Part shown: piece by piece, positions 22,667 through 36,660 of the stretch
Position numbering within the stretch: the stretch's first letter is position 1
How the letters are laid out: each line of letters starts with the position of its first letter
Source of the DNA: Ricinus communis
Taxonomy: Eukaryota; Streptophyta; Magnoliopsida; Malpighiales; Euphorbiaceae
Direction of reading: 5' to 3'
DNA length: 64,000 nt
Assembly (NCBI RefSeq): GCF_019578655.1
Contig: NC_063264.1
Span: forward strand, 17,658,429-17,722,428
Notes under the pieces: generated by a model
The model's input: the letters and a program-made list of their open reading frames with translations, nothing else
Database searches by the model: none
What the model was told of the DNA's origin: nothing
Program-made: the position numbers and the translations under genes

Positions 22667-25600
22667 ATGGCGGATAAATATAGGTTGGTTTCGATAGATG
22701 AATTGCCCTCGCATCTGATTTTGGAGATATTGATGACAGGCAGGCTTAGTGCTACTGACCTTCTCTGTTTAGAGTTAACTTCTAAGACTTTTGGAGGGAG
22801 CCATGGGTTGTACCCTCACAAATTCAAGTCATTGGTAGATTTCGCAGCATTTCAGCTCTGTGCATCCCATTCTGTATACACTGGAATGCTCTGGAATGCT
22901 CAGAAAGAGTTGCTTGACCGTTGTGGTGGAAATTGGAAGCGGGTTTTGAGGTTCTTACTGGCTGTGGAGGAGTCATCTGGCATGGTCGAGACTTCAGCAG
23001 GCAATGTACTGTTTCTTTAGTAAATGAATGTACTATATACATGCATATCAGTGGTGATTGGTCTTTTGAAGATGTGAAGTACTGGGCTACTTTTAGATTT
23101 CGCATTTGATTATCATTCAAAATTTTAATTATCATTCAACCTCAAGTACTGATGAAATCATTAATTTGTTGTGTATGGGACTGTACATTTAGTAACGTAT
23201 ACTTAGCAAATGATTTTTAGAATTTGCAAAATGGCTAGAATTATCATCTCAATGCAAATGAAAATAGTAAATAAAACTTTTGGAAAAGCATCTAATTCTA
23301 ATGCTTAATTACATTGTCATGGCTCCCACTGGTATGGAACATGCCCTTATATATGTAAATGCAAAACCTATTCTTGGGTCTTTATAAGAACTTCATCTCT
23401 TTTTTGAACTGCTCAGAAATTGAACAGGTTACTTTAGGTCACGTTATGAAAATAAATTATGTTTAAGTTTTATTTATGTTCCATTTTCTAGTGGAGAGGC
23501 ATTTTCTGATTTCCCACAATGATGGCCTTTTTTTTTTCCTCTTCTTTTGATGCGAGAGTACTTCCATTGTTTACACAATTTCTTTTCTTAATATGGTTGA
23601 AGCTTCTTGAAGAGTTCTTAATATTTATTATTTTTCCTGTCCCATTTGGTTAAATCAGCAGATGCAGATTACTACTGGAAGGTACCATACATTGCTGATC
23701 AGCAATTCCTCTGTGTATTCTTGTGGTTCCAGTTTGTGTGGTGTTCTTGGACATGGTCCTGAAACAACACAATGTGTATCATTCAGTCGAATCACTTTCC
23801 CTTCCTTGGCTCGTGTGGTTCAAGTCTCAGCCTCCCACAATCATGCTGCTTATATTTTGGAGTCTGGAGAGGTGTGTAACTCTTCATATATTGCCTTTCA
23901 TATGATTTATTTTGAGCAAGTTAATAGCTGATTCATAGCTCAGAAGATATTATAATCTTGTTAAAAACAATGGGGCCTATTACCAATTTAATCTTGAATT
24001 AGTCTTTTTAACAATTTTATCTACTTGTTTCAAAATATGAAAACAAATGCCCATGTTTTCCATTTGTTTGCAAAAAATTTTCCGGTGAAAGTTCTTGCAA
24101 TTTTCTAGGGTGAGGAAGAAGATGGTGGTAAATCAATTGTGCTTGCTAAAAGAAAAAAAGAAAGTGAGTTAGCAAAAAGCTTGATGCATTTAGAAACAAG
24201 ATGTGCGAAAGGATATACATATATGAGACTTTTAACGCTCTGCATTATTACATCTAGGACAAAGCTTTTTGCTGACTTACAATTTTTTTTAGCAAGTATG
24301 GTTGACTTGCCATGTCATTCTGGTTACCATAAAATTGTAAAATGGTCATGGGAAAGTTCTCTGAAAAGAAACTGAAAGCATAAGTATTTATTTTCAAATT
24401 CTGAAACAATTGGATAAAATTGTTAAGAAGTTGTGAAGTCTAGGATTAATTGGTAATTAGGCCAAAACAATAATAAGCGTTTGTATATAGGAAAAAGATA
24501 TGTTTCTTTTCTGCTTTTTTGTTTTTAAATAATTTTTTGATGTTGTACTATATATATCCTTTTTCCTATGATTTTCCTTTTACTAGTACTTTTGAGGTAT
24601 TTGAGTATTGGTGTTGGATGTAGGATTTTTAATTAGGGGTGATAACGAAACTAGTTGCCATGATGTAAAAGGCTTAGCTTGATTATATTTCTTAAAACAT
24701 GTGATCAGAAAAGGCCAAACTCGAGCTCACTGGTAAAACTGAGGCATGGAGATCTTTGCCAATACCCATACCACATTTTCAAAGACAGAAAGAAAGAGTT
24801 TCTTCTGTTGAACAAATATTCCCAGACCTGAAGTTGCTTAACTTGTAAATCTCCAGGCCCCTTGCCTATTCCCAGCCCCAATAGATACACACACACCAAG
24901 GATAAAAAAACACCAAAAAGCACATGTACGAGTAGCTAAGAGAATTATACCATGCAATATCAACAAGGATTCTCAAGCTTGTATACATAAGGAAAATCGT
25001 CTGTAAGGCGGTCTAGCTGTGTAGGGTATTGCACTTTTCCTGAAGTATTTGTGCTTAAATTTTAGAAGAATGTTCTGCCATCATGTAAAATATTAAATAT
25101 ATTACAATCTTACTTTTCTTAGTCTTACAAGTTTCAGTATATTCGCTATATCCAGAAGGTAATAACTTGGTCAAAGAATGAAATGAAGTCAATAGGCACA
25201 AACTTGGTTTGAGAACTTGTATGTACAACTTAGAAAGAAGCTTGAGGCCTTTTCTTTCTTAGGCCAGGCTTGTCTTTATGTAATTTTAATGAACAAATTA
25301 AGTATTTGGTTCATTATGTGTTCTTTGTAAACCAGCTTTATGCAGCATCTTTATCGATGTTGAATCTGTGTGTTTAATCACAGTTGTTGGTGTTTGGCGT
25401 TGCAACAACAGTGCAAATGCAGGAATTTTCTTGTTATCTAGATGTGTTAAGTGTGCTGACATAACTAACACGTTCACAGCATTTCCATTTCCTGAATTGA
25501 TCTTTTTCTTTGTAAAAGTTTTATGCACGTATCCATAAGATATTATCTAAAGGCATGTGGTGGTGCTCAGGAAAGTCTTATGGCAGAGAGGTGGAGTTCA

Positions 25601-28123
25601 TTCTGTAGTGCTATTTACTAGGATGATGCATTGGGTTGATATCTTAGTTTGAATCTGTCCCGTCTATGATTGATGTTATACTTTGGTCATTTTTTCCATT
25701 TAGTGGACCTTGCAGCATCCATCTTGCTTATAATTTGTTTGTTATTTCTACGGGTGATCATCATTATATTGCAAATGATAACCTTCAGAAATGCATGCTG
25801 TATAGACTGACAATGGCATATCTGGTAAAAATTATGACTTTGGTCTGGGGACTGCTGGCATATTAATCTAGTGTTCTCAATTTCTGATGCAGGTTTTCAC
25901 ATGTGGAGATAATTCATCATTTTGTTGTGGTCACCAAGATACAAGCCGTCCCATATTCAGGCCTAGGTTTGTTGAGGCGTTAAAGGGAGTTCCTTGCAAG
26001 CAGGTAAAGTGTCTGCAACTGTATGCATTCTGATTACAAATTTATTACACTAGAATTTTTGCGTTGCATCATTATTGCTATGCTATACTTGGTATTTCTG
26101 AATGTAAGTGCATGAAAATGAAGACTTTAACCTATTGGTCTTCCTGCTGCTTTCAAATGACATTGTTGGTCTTCAATACTATAATTTTTTCTCTTTATTT
26201 AATGATCACTATTACAAAACTTCTTATGAGAGATTAATTCATTTCATGTAATTTAAAACCATGTCATGTGTGAAGTATTAAGCATTTTGTAATGTAGCTG
26301 CTTTCCCTGTTGGATGAGAGATTAAGATTGGAAAATTCATATTGATTATTTATTTCTTATTATTGGTTGGTGTAATTGGAATTGTCTTGGCTTCTTTTCT
26401 TGTGTACAATTTGAAAACCTGAGAGCAGCAAATGGTTGTATAAGAAAAAACATTGAGGGTTAGAACTCTCTCTTAGGTCTTTTTCCAAGATTCCCTTTGA
26501 AGGACTTGCATTTGAATGGCCTTTTAAGCGTTTAAGCTCCTTGGCTGTGTAGCCATTTCCCAGTAGCATCTTTCTTTTCCTAAACAGTGGATCAGAGGGA
26601 GGGGTAAAAGCTCTTATTAGGATTTATGAGTGTTATGCCTTCTTCCTATTGTGACACACTTATATGGTTTAGCACTGAGTACAGTTCAAGGAAGACTTGA
26701 CATGTCTCATACATGTTTCAGGTTGCTGCGGGGCTTAACTTCACTGTATTCCTCACAAGAACAGGCCATGTCTACAGTTGTGGTACCAACACACATGGGC
26801 AACTTGGTCATGGTGATACACTGGACAGACCAACACCTAAGATCATTGAATCATTTGAGGGAATTGGTTCTGTTGCCCAAATAGCAGCTGGTCCCAGTTA
26901 TGTCTTAGCTGTAACTGACAGTGGGGTAGTTTACTCATTTGGTTCTGGTTCTAATTTCTGTCTTGGCCATGGAGAGCAGCATAATGAGTTCCATCCTCGT
27001 GCTATCCAGACTTTCAGAAGGAAGAACCTTCATGTGGTTCGTGTGTCTGCTGGGGATGAACATGTGGTGGCCCTTGATTCCAGTGGATTTGTTAGTATCT
27101 GCATTTATATAACTTTTGTTTTATGTTTAGTGCTTGGTTTCTGACCACAAACTATTACAAGAACTTATGTAACTTTCTGTCATGGTGGTTGTAGGTGTAT
27201 ACTTGGGGAAAAGGTTACTGCGGTGCATTAGGTCATGGAGATGAGATCGATAAGACTCTTCCGGAACCCTTGAACAGTCTTAAGAGCCACCTGGCTGTGC
27301 AGGTTCGGTTAACCTCTACTGGATTATTAATAACATGTACATAATCTACCCACAGTTGTAGGCTACATAGTGGCAAAACACTGATATTATGAGGAGCTAA
27401 TGAACATAGGACACATGCTAAATTCTCGCAGCCATCTTGTTATAGTCATTATTTACTTCAGAAACTAGATTTGCTAATTTCCTTTATATCGTGTGGTTCA
27501 CATTTGATCAGCCTTGCAGCTTTTTTATTTCCTTAGTCCTAGTTGCATAAGCTTTTGTATTCAAGTGTTGCATCAGATTTCCTCATATGTGTGAACTTAA
27601 TATGAAATGGAACTTTGATGTCACAGAAAAATAAATGGTTTTGGCTAACATGCTGGGTTATTTTGCTTTCCTTTGAGCTAGATGCACGTGTGATATCCTT
27701 TTTTTTTTTTTGTTATTTCAAAATATTGTGTCAGACCCACCAATAAGCTAGCGTGTTATCTTTTAGGTTTGTGCAAGAAAAAGAAAAACATTTGTTTTGG
27801 TTGATGGCGGCTGTGTTTTTGGCTTTGGTTGGATGGGGTTTGGTAGCCTTGGCTTTCCAGATAGAGGAGTTTCAGATAAAGTGATGAGACCCCGAATCCT
27901 CGATAGTTTAAGGGCACACCGTGTTTCTCAGATCAGCACGGGCCTATATCACACTGTTGCAGTGACAAGCCAGGGGCAGGTATTTGGATTTGGAGATAAT
28001 GAAAGGGCACAACTTGGGCATGATACATTGAGAGGATGCCTTGAACCAACTGAAATTTTTCTTCAAGAATTTGGACATGATACAGGTATTACTTCTGAAA
28101 GTGAATGTCTGTCAAGTGTTTAG
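22667..28123 (+). CDS. F-box-like / RCC1-repeat protein, six exons
   Basis: Exons are 22667-23005, 23662-23871, 25893-26003, 26722-27090, 27195-27302 and 27767-28123 (113, 70, 37, 123, 36 and 118 codons plus stop), giving about 497 residues. All introns are phase 0 with GT-AG ends. Start ATG 22667 is in a good plant context (GCAATGGCG). The longer frame upstream begins only at a TTG. Residues 8-45 (ELPSHLILEILMTGRLSATDLL) look like an F-box. From about residue 114 RCC1 blades follow with ITTGRYHTLL, VAAGLNFTVFL, YSCGTNTHGQLGHGD, YTWGKGYCGALGHGD, ISTGLYHTVAV and FGFGDNERAQLGHD. RCC1 blades form a beta-propeller used for protein or chromatin binding; an F-box would suggest an SCF ubiquitin-ligase role, which is inferred. 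A donor-like GTATTA near 28085 leaves room for a further 3' exon. It lacks the GWRHT-type repeats expected of UVR8. Confidence 0.88.
23872..25892 (+). other. Large intron 2 of the RCC1 gene
   Basis: 2,021 bp between GTGTGT and GATGCAG. It holds no recognisable inserted transposon, although TAGGGGTGATAACG at 24634 resembles a hAT end without a visible partner. Confidence 0.6.
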
Positions 28124-29110
28124 AAGCTCTTAGTTACATGGTGCTAGTTTTTATTATTTTGTTTAAGCGAACTGCAGTAGGTTTTCTTTTCTTATTATGG
28201 ATAACTTCAGTAGAGAATTTCATAAGAATGTAATTATGACTACAAGATCAAGTCTATATTTTATCTAGACACAGAGACTATACCACGAGTAGACACATTG
28301 TTTTTTCTGTTCAAGGCCAAACTTTTATTAGATTCTTTTGTTTCACTGTTTTTGTCGGTGCATGTGGAATCTGGGTTCTTCTACTTCATTTTTATTTATT
28401 TTTTATTTATTATTATTATTTTTTTCTAGATATTCACTGTAAGCCTTTCCTCGTTTGAACCTCGACCTTAACTTTAAGGCTATGCCATTCTAAGGTGCTA
28501 CTAAATAGAAGGATCTTAGTAACGTCCATGAATAATAAATTGATAAATCATAGATCGAACTGTCAAATCAGAAAAATGGGGTGCTATCGGATAGCTTTAT
28601 ACGAGCCGAACACTATCTTTACTGTTTTTAGCTTTGAATGTTGTTAGCATTCATTTTGTCTGATATGCTATTATTGCTTGCTGCATTTTGTTAGCCTCAC
28701 TGCACTGAATTAAAGCCCATACCCAATCAAATGCTTGACATTTTATTCTGAAAAGATCTGCTACCCACTCCTTTTAAGTTCCATTTTGTTTGTCATTTAT
28801 AATGTGAGAATGGCTATTGTTGTCCGATTGAGACTAGAAAGAAACAACGCTCCTCCAAGATAAGGCAAGTATTTTGCCTGTTAACTGAAGGAGATAACAC
28901 AATCTCTAAGAAACCTTAAATCTGAGTTTTATTTAGTCTCAAATACTATTTGGAAGTTACAGTTTGATATGATAATTAGCTCCTCTTTATTTAATAATTT
29001 CATATTTGATTGTATTTGGAGTTTTAAATTTGTGTCTTTACCAGAGAATGGGAGATGGGTAAAATCTGAAATAAAATGTGCTTTTTCTAAATATCAAAAT
29101 ATAGGGTTGC

Positions 29111-29163
<53 letters not shown>

Positions 29164-30912
29164 ATTTTTGATATATAATGTATTATTATTTTAACATAAT
29201 TTTTTATTTTATTTTGAAAGTGTATACGAATATATAGGATTAATGGTGGGTGGCTTTGTCAATCATTAGCATTTAGCACAAATTTTGCTTAAAGTATTTG
29301 TTTTGGAATGAAATTGTTAATGAGGAAACACAAAATGGTAGTGTTATTGCCTGAATCGGATCAGTTATTGTCATTGCCCTTTTCTTTTTGTAGCCTAGCA
29401 TTTTCTTAAAGATACACACTTTTCCTCTTTCTTCTCAGTGATATTGTCTTAAAAGGCAGCAGAATTTTACCCCTTAAAAACCACATTCTCAAAAGCTAAT
29501 CATAACAAGAGGTCAATTGCACTTGCTGCACAAAATTTTTGCATGTACAAATTGTAAAGTTCCCACTTGTCAGAATCACATTGGTGGTACCATTTTATGG
29601 TCAATAGCATTCCTCACAGTGAATGTATTGTTCTCATTGCAATTTTGACTCTGCAAATATGTGTTTATCCTGACGTATTATTAATATTAAAGTCTTAAAA
29701 TAAATATTAATCATTTAATATTTAAAATACGTAGTACCCATCTATTTAATTTGCTGGAGTATTTCTTACTCAAATCATTATTCAAGCCTGACCATGTTTC
29801 AGATTGCTTTGGATAAATAAGGTTACCAGCCAAAGAACTAATCAAAATAAAAGGGAATGTTAAACATTTCACATTTAGTTCCAATTCCTACTACTATGTG
29901 ATATATAATATTTTATCCTCAATAAAAGATTATCAAGGAAAATCAGGTGTACTTTATTGGAAAATGCAAACATAAAAATAGTTGAAGGAAAAAAAAAAGT
30001 TCGTTTGTTTTTATCCATTTTCAACACTACATTTTTTATATTTTTTAAATTTTATTTGTTTCTCAAAACATTAACAAAAAAAAGTAAAATTCTTTTATTT
30101 TTTTCATTCATTTAAATGAAAAATTAAAAGAAATTAAATGTCACTTACTTATTTTTTTTTAATTTTTGTGCATTCACTTCAAAAAAATAAAACATATTTT
30201 TTCACTTCAAAACAGTAAGACGAAAAAGAGGAAAGTATTTAGAAAAATGAATTAAAATTAAAAGAATTTAATTCAACATTTTCTTTAGTGCTAAAAGGAG
30301 ATTAGATAGAAAATAGAAAAAGAATAAAAAAAATTAAGAAAAAATTGTAAGTAAGGATGAATAAGAGTATTTAGGTCTAAGAATGAATAAGAATATTTAG
30401 GTCTACGGATGAATAAGAATATTTAGGTCATTTTATGTGTAAATGAATTAAATTATTATTTTAACCTATAAAGTATGTAAGAGACACCATAATATATATA
30501 AATTAGCAAATTCAAATACTTGATTGAACAAAAAAATAGTTTAAACACTGAAATAGAAAAAATCGAAAAGTTAAGACGCTAAATTTGAAATTATCTCAAT
30601 AAAATATAAAGAGTTCATTAAACTTAAATAAAATATTTTTTTTATATTTAAATATTTTTTAAATTATTTTTTATTATAAAAATTATGTTCTTTGCAATAA
30701 AGAAAACAACTAAGGATCTTCTTAGAATGCTATTCTCACTGCTGCTAAATTCTAGCATGCTAATATTTTTTATTTTCAATTTCAAATTTATAAACTAATT
30801 TTAGAATGATTCTATTTTATTTACTTTTCATGAAATTATATTTTTAAAATTTTAGTTTTATAAAAATATTTTTTTTTTCTAAACCATAATGTATATGAAA
30901 CCTTTATAATTA
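28124..30912. other. 3' flank of the RCC1 gene and intergenic DNA
   Basis: No further gene is supported. A compound microsatellite (TA)n(TG)n lies at about 29118-29163. The sequence becomes AT-rich after 29.9 kb. A short triplicated stretch around 30350-30430 repeats gaataagaatatttaggtc-like units. Confidence 0.5.
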
Positions 30913-31130
30913 AGAGGGTCTGGGCGATTGCCTTAGTGGCCTATCCCACTGAGCCAGTCCTGCGTTCAACCTCCATTGGGAAACCTTAAAAATCCTCCAC
31001 CATGCTAACATATTCTACATTTTGAGGATCTATTGAAAGGCATAAGACTCAATTTTGGAGCCAATAAAACAAAAATTGGTTGGATGAAACCCAACACTAA
31101 CTAAAGCATAAAAGATGAAAATTAAAACTA
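30913..31130 (+). mobile_element. Candidate tRNA-derived SINE
   Basis: An A-box-like TTGCCTTAGTGG (30928-30939) and a B-box-like GCGTTCAACCTCC (30962-30974) lie 22 nt apart in the right order, followed by unrelated sequence running into an A-rich stretch near 31110-31140. It does not fold as a plain tRNA. The 3' end and target duplication are not defined. Confidence 0.35.
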
Positions 31131-34100
31131 AACAAAAAACATTATCAGAAGAGACGTATCGCTAATTGGCGATATTTAAATGAATAAACAAAAATTTTAT
31201 TTTAGAAGATGTGAATAGATAAAGTTGTTGTAATGTCAATGACTAACAATTAGTTCAATTGTCAAACTCTAAGTTTTCTTAGCTAAACCACCTACCTATC
31301 TAAGTTAAGAGGCTAATGAAGAAATCACTGAAGTAAAAGATTAGTGATGTAAGATTAGGGTTCCTTGATAGTGTGAAATAAGCACATCACACACATTATC
31401 TTTCTTGTAATTAACCAATAGATCATTTTCATTTCATTTTCCTTACTGGTAGCAAGAAGACTCAACTATATTATTTACTATCTATTATTGATAATCATAC
31501 AATAATGTACTGCAGACAAGTAATGAAAGTTCAATTTTTGGTAGAAGAACTTTGCATTAGTCATGGGATGCGCATTTTCTTTCTTATTAATCAATAAATC
31601 AAAATTTCGTAGCAAGATGACATGAATGTACTATTCACTCTCTTTTATTGAGAATCATACAAGAATGGGTCTAAAAATCTACAAAAATCCAAAATTTTAT
31701 AAAAAATTATTATTTTGATAAGTTCTTTAAAGATTATCAATTTAGCCATAATTTAATGTATTGAGTACAATTTTTGATAGATTTAGTTGCTGGTCAAAAT
31801 TAACAATATAAATAGTGACGTAAATGTCACTTAGAAAATGAGATATTTCATTTCCTAAATAGGGTCTATATTACTCTCTACACTGCTTAGTTTTGACTAA
31901 CAATTTAATTAGATTAAAATTGCACTTAATCAATCAACTCATGACTAAAGTGATAATATTTATAGAATAGATCAAAATTGTAAAATTTCATAAAACCCGG
32001 ATTTTTTTGGGACCATTAAGCCTCCAAAAATGTATCTTAGAGGATTGATAGTCATGATCAAATTTGATTTTTAGCAAAGGGGGATTTTCTATTTTAATGA
32101 ATATGATTGTGAAACAAAGTTGGCAATTCTTCTTCTTCGTTTTGTTTCTTTTTATTTCTTTTTTAATTCTTCCTTACCTGAAATATCAACCAGCTGTACT
32201 GATAGTGAGCTTATCTAGCACCTGAGCTTATGGTTTTTTTTTTATTGTTGGTTTTCTTGTAATGGTTAACGATCGCAAATATTATGGACCGTTTAGGTTT
32301 AGGAACTTATTTTTAAATGCAGCATTCAAGATTCAAAAAAAAAAAAAAAAATTTAAAGCAGTTTGGTCCACCTTTATTCCAATGGGGGGCTTAATTTGTG
32401 TACAGGAACAATATTAGAATTAAAATTGAAATTAATGTTAGGGTTGTGGCTTGTGGGGGAAGAAGGAAGAGGGTGTCTCATTCTTAATGGAGGAAGAAGG
32501 TAGCTTCTCATTTATGGACAAAGAAACAACATTCACATTTGGTTTGGTCTAAATTCTCATAATTAATTAATTTAGAAACAACATACTAATAGATAATATG
32601 TTATGATTTTTATTTTTTTAATTTATATGCGGAAAAGAAAATTATCTTGTAGAATTTTTTTATATTCACTATTTATTTATAAGAAACTGACCCGATTCAT
32701 TCAATCTATAAATAAAAATATTTAATAAATCTAAAAAACAGAATAATTATATAAATTTTGTTGTACACATATTATGATCATATTAAACATATTATTTAGT
32801 GAAAATTACTATATTAATCTGCAATAAGATACAATTTAAAATTTGTATCACTATTAGATGAAATACGATAATAACACTAATGCTATATGCTTTAACCCAA
32901 AGTCAGTTAAACTGACCTGATAGCAAAATATTAATTTTATTTATTTATTTTTCTCACCTAAAATATTAATTTTTGGTACTTATTGTTTGAAAAGGAATAT
33001 ACTGAGTTTTAAAATCGACAAAATAGTTTATTTTAAAGTTTTAAAAATTCCTCATAAAAACCTTGAAAGCAACCATTAGCTCAAATAAGAGAAACCAAAC
33101 AATCAGCATAAATGGCAGAAATCTTTGGAGATGGAAATTATGAGTATAAGGACAACATTCAAGAAGACAAGGAAAAATCTAATAATGGAACTATGTTTCT
33201 TGCAAGACATTGATCTGTGGAACCAATGGGTAGAGAAGGAGAAATCAGTTCCATGGTAGTTGGGCACTTCCCTGCTACAATGACCACACAATTTCCTTAA
33301 GGACCACTGCTATGCTAACTAATAAACTGAACCCTATTATCATGGGATTTGTCCACTTGAATTACCTCACAAAATCTCCACCAGATCTTGTTATTCTCAT
33401 CTAGTGTACTGTATCAATGGCCATTTTCTTATTTATGATCCACAATAAAGTTTTATTTATTATTGAGTTAATGCTATTGAATCGAATAAATTTAAGTTTA
33501 ATTTGTTATTATTTTATACGAATTCGGACTGAACTTGAGTTTAACAGCCATGAATTTGAGCTCGACTCATTAAAATATTTAAAATTTATTTACCAAACTT
33601 AATTTGTTGGTTTATCTAATAATACAATTTATTTCATTTATTGAATTTATTAATACTAAATATTTAATGTTTAATATAAGTTAATTATAATGTATAACAA
33701 AAACATTTTGTTTTTTTACATATTAATTTATATAAATTGATTATATATATATATGTAAAATAAATAATCATAATAAAAAAATTTATTTTTTATAAACTTG
33801 TTACTAGATCCATTAACAAGTTAGACTTGTAAGTGTACAAAAGAAACAGCTTATAAGTTAATAAATCAGAGTATTGACAAGTTTTAATTCAGTTTATTAA
33901 TATTAAAGAATTTCTATTAACGAGCTTTTATTGAATCGAGTAGGAGGGTCTTTATCCGTTTAGAGCCCTACTATAATGAGTGTCAACAGAAAATGTGATG
34001 CTGTGTATGCATCAACAGAAATCACGTTGAGTTACCATTTAAATGCTATCTGAAAATAGAGATGTTGCACACTTTGCGTTTCATGGGCACCCAATTGCAG

Positions 34101-34832
34101 CATGGATATTAATAATGCATCCTGACAGGAGGTGGTCAGTAATAATTATTAGAGAGAGAAAATAGAGAGGGAAGAAAAAGATGGTTCTAGAATGTATAGT
34201 ACACACCTATGAGTTGTCATAAAATATAATAAGGGTTTGAGCAACTACTTCCATGGACAGTTCTTGATAAGTAAGGTTACAGGTATCTCTCACACACCCA
34301 CATGGGGGAAGGATTAGATTGCTCATAAAATACCCTTGGTTTTCCCTTTACTAATAGAAAATCTAATCAAACAATAGTCATGCATATGACATAATCTTTC
34401 TATCAAAAAGAAAATTCATGGGCTAAAAGGCCAACCACTTTAAAAGATGATCAATTATAATAATGTTAAAAAGGTTTGAGACAGATCATCATCTGCTCAT
34501 TCTATGCTATCTTTCCCTGCTTCCATAATTGAAAAGAGGACAATGCTTGAAAAGAAGAAGAAAATGTGAAAAAGCATTTAACATAAACAAACTAAGAAAA
34601 TTATCACTCAATACAAAACATACAACAAATAAGTTGAACTCCCTCATTGAAATTGATTCAAAACAAAACAAGAAAACAAAGAAAAGTCTATATTCACATG
34701 ACATTCTTCTGAATCACTTATTTTCTTGAACTAAATCTCTCACCAGATTAGTATTTTAAGTCTAGAAGATGATGATGATGAAGAACCCCAAAAGAACAAA
34801 ACTTTACTAGAAAAAAGTTTCCTCAGCTTTTT
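31131..34832. other. Intergenic region without supported genes
   Basis: AT-rich, with poly(A) near 32335-32350, GAGCTCGA-type repeat debris around 33540-33960 and a somewhat richer stretch at 33080-33310 with a 62-codon minus-strand frame that I do not recognise. The 3' UTR of the CBSX5-like gene probably reaches into 34700-34832. Confidence 0.5.
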
Positions 34833-36534
34833 TCAAGCCATAGCTTCTAAATGTTCCCTGAAAACCTTTAACATATTACAGAATGTGACAATTCCAACCA
34901 AGCTGCAATCTTCCTCTATAACCCACACATAATTCACTCTATGTGCAATTGCTTGAATCATCACAGCCACCAGTGAGCTCTTCGGATGGCAAACTATTGC
35001 TTCTGCTCTTCTCACCATTCTTGCCGAGTAACTTTTAGACCTACTGTACTTTCCTGATCTATGCAATGTTGTTGTTGATTCCTCGTCGGAGGAGGATGAG
35101 GATAAAGTAGAAAATGAGACGAGTGATGTTGTTGAGTTGGTAAATTCTTGGAGCATAGCTTCAAGGCCTCTATGCTTCAACCGTGCCATCACGACCCGGA
35201 CAAGATCCTCTGGGGGGCCTCCACAGTCAATGTACGCCATTAAGTCCCCAGAGGAAAGGGTCGTGATGGCTGCCGCCACAGTCTCGTCGCAGCAGGCTAA
35301 TGTGAAGGGTGACAGCTCCCCAATCAAGATACCCTCGTCCCCATCCACCACAGCCACGGATGTTTGGGTAGCTAATGCACGATTAATGGCTCCGAGTGTA
35401 GCGGAAGCAGGAGAGTTGTAGTCTATTGTAATGATGTCAGTGGTAATGATGCCAAGACTATCGATGGAGAGAGCTGGAACCGGTGAGAAAAGACCGATTG
35501 AGCTCAGGAAGAACCGGATTATATCTTCTTGAGCTAGCCAGCAGAATTCCCGGCCCTTGTGGATGGTGGTGAGACCTGTGCTTGTTGCTGAGAGTTTCTG
35601 CTGCTGTTTCCTCCTTGAATTGGAGGAACTGAGTCGAGTCTTAATTGGTACCACAAGGTTTTGAGCTCCTTGAAGAATCAGATCAATTGCTTCCACTAAG
35701 CTGAAAATTTGAAAACAGAGATGTTGATGAGTGATTCTTGATAAAATTGGCAGAACAAAAACTTAGATTCATGATAGTACTGAAGACAAGTGTCAAGTTA
35801 ATTCTATTTTATGAAAATTAGGATGAAAACTGCAAAACATTTTTTACACCAAAATTTTCAGGTTTTGTGAAACAAATTTCAGATTGAAATAATAAGACAT
35901 AACTTGTGAGTTTGAGATGGAATCAAACAAGCATAGCCTTTGCTTAAGAAATTAATTTACAAGGGGTAAAAAGGAAAAAAGCAAAATTACCCAAAGTTCA
36001 AACAAGCATAAAACAGAAACCTTGTCTTTGAAGGGGAAGAAGACAGATAATAACTTGGAAACTCCCATAAAGAAATTAAACTGAAAATGGAGAACCAAAA
36101 TAAGATTCAAACAAACTCTAAAACTAATTGATAGAGCATAAATCCAAAAACAAAACAAAGCACAAGTTTCAATACCTCGAAGAGGGTTCCACATGCATAA
36201 CAAGGCCAGGAATCTTAGGCAAAAGAACAGAAACAGGATCTTTCAAAGCATCAGAAGGAGACACCAAATTCTTGTCTTGGCAAAGATAGCATATAACATC
36301 AACAATGCTAACCTTCCCTACACACTTACACTCATCTCTGTCTTCGCGATCACAATTAAACCCAGAATTTCTTTTTGTTATATGGTCACAATTCCAAACA
36401 CTTAAGAAGCTATCATCAGAGTTCTTTAGTGCAGAGAGTGCTTCGGCTACAGTGGCTGTGACTGGAAGAGACCTCAGTGCTGGTTTGCCTAGACAGAGGT
36501 CAGATACCTCATGAGCAAACAAGCTCACTGCCAT
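34833..36534 (-). CDS. CBSX5: CBS-domain protein, CBSX5-like, two exons
   Basis: Exon 1 is 36534-36176 and exon 2 is 35700-34833. The intron (36175-35701) has GT-AG ends (donor GTATTG, acceptor TTTTCAG) in phase 2, giving 408 residues. The N-terminus (SDLCLGKPALRSLP, then SALKNSDDSFLSVWNC) and the splice junction, which creates EPSSSLVEAIDLILQGAQNL, match Arabidopsis CBSX5-type proteins in order and length (about 390-425 residues). Four CBS units can be placed at roughly residues 5-100, 108-200, 215-290 and 350-408, the last with RVNYVWVIEEDCSLVGIVTF. CBS pairs bind adenosine nucleotides and act as energy sensors; the partner of CBSX5 is not well established. A serine/acid-rich insert (residues about 312-335) lies between units 3 and 4. 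No breaks are seen. The paralogue CBSX6 is the main alternative. Confidence 0.9.
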
Positions 36535-36660
36535 GCAAGAATGAGCTAAGAATTTGAGAGGTAAGGTAGTGAGGCTAAAGCGACGGTGGTTTTGGTGGTG
36601 GTGGTGGTGGTGGTGATGGTGTATAAAATGAGGAAGGGGATGGATATATATAGAAGATAT
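36535..36660 (-). promoter_or_regulatory. 5' UTR and TATA region of the CBSX5-like gene
   Basis: A TATATATATCC box on the minus strand lies at 36653-36642, about 110 nt before the ATG. A (CCA)n tract at about 36586-36616 lies in the presumed 5' leader. Confidence 0.5.

Noticed and set aside
24705..24923. Minus-strand frame in intron 2 of the RCC1 gene
   Set aside because: Intronic, with no domain and no splice support; a SINE was considered but no B box was found.
28083..28123. Definite seventh exon for the RCC1 gene
   Set aside because: A GTATTA donor is possible but no downstream exon with RCC1 or other homology was recognised; the in-frame stop at 28121-28123 is the simpler end.
30913..30985. 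Functional tRNA gene
   Set aside because: A and B boxes are present but the sequence cannot form the acceptor and anticodon stems of a tRNA.
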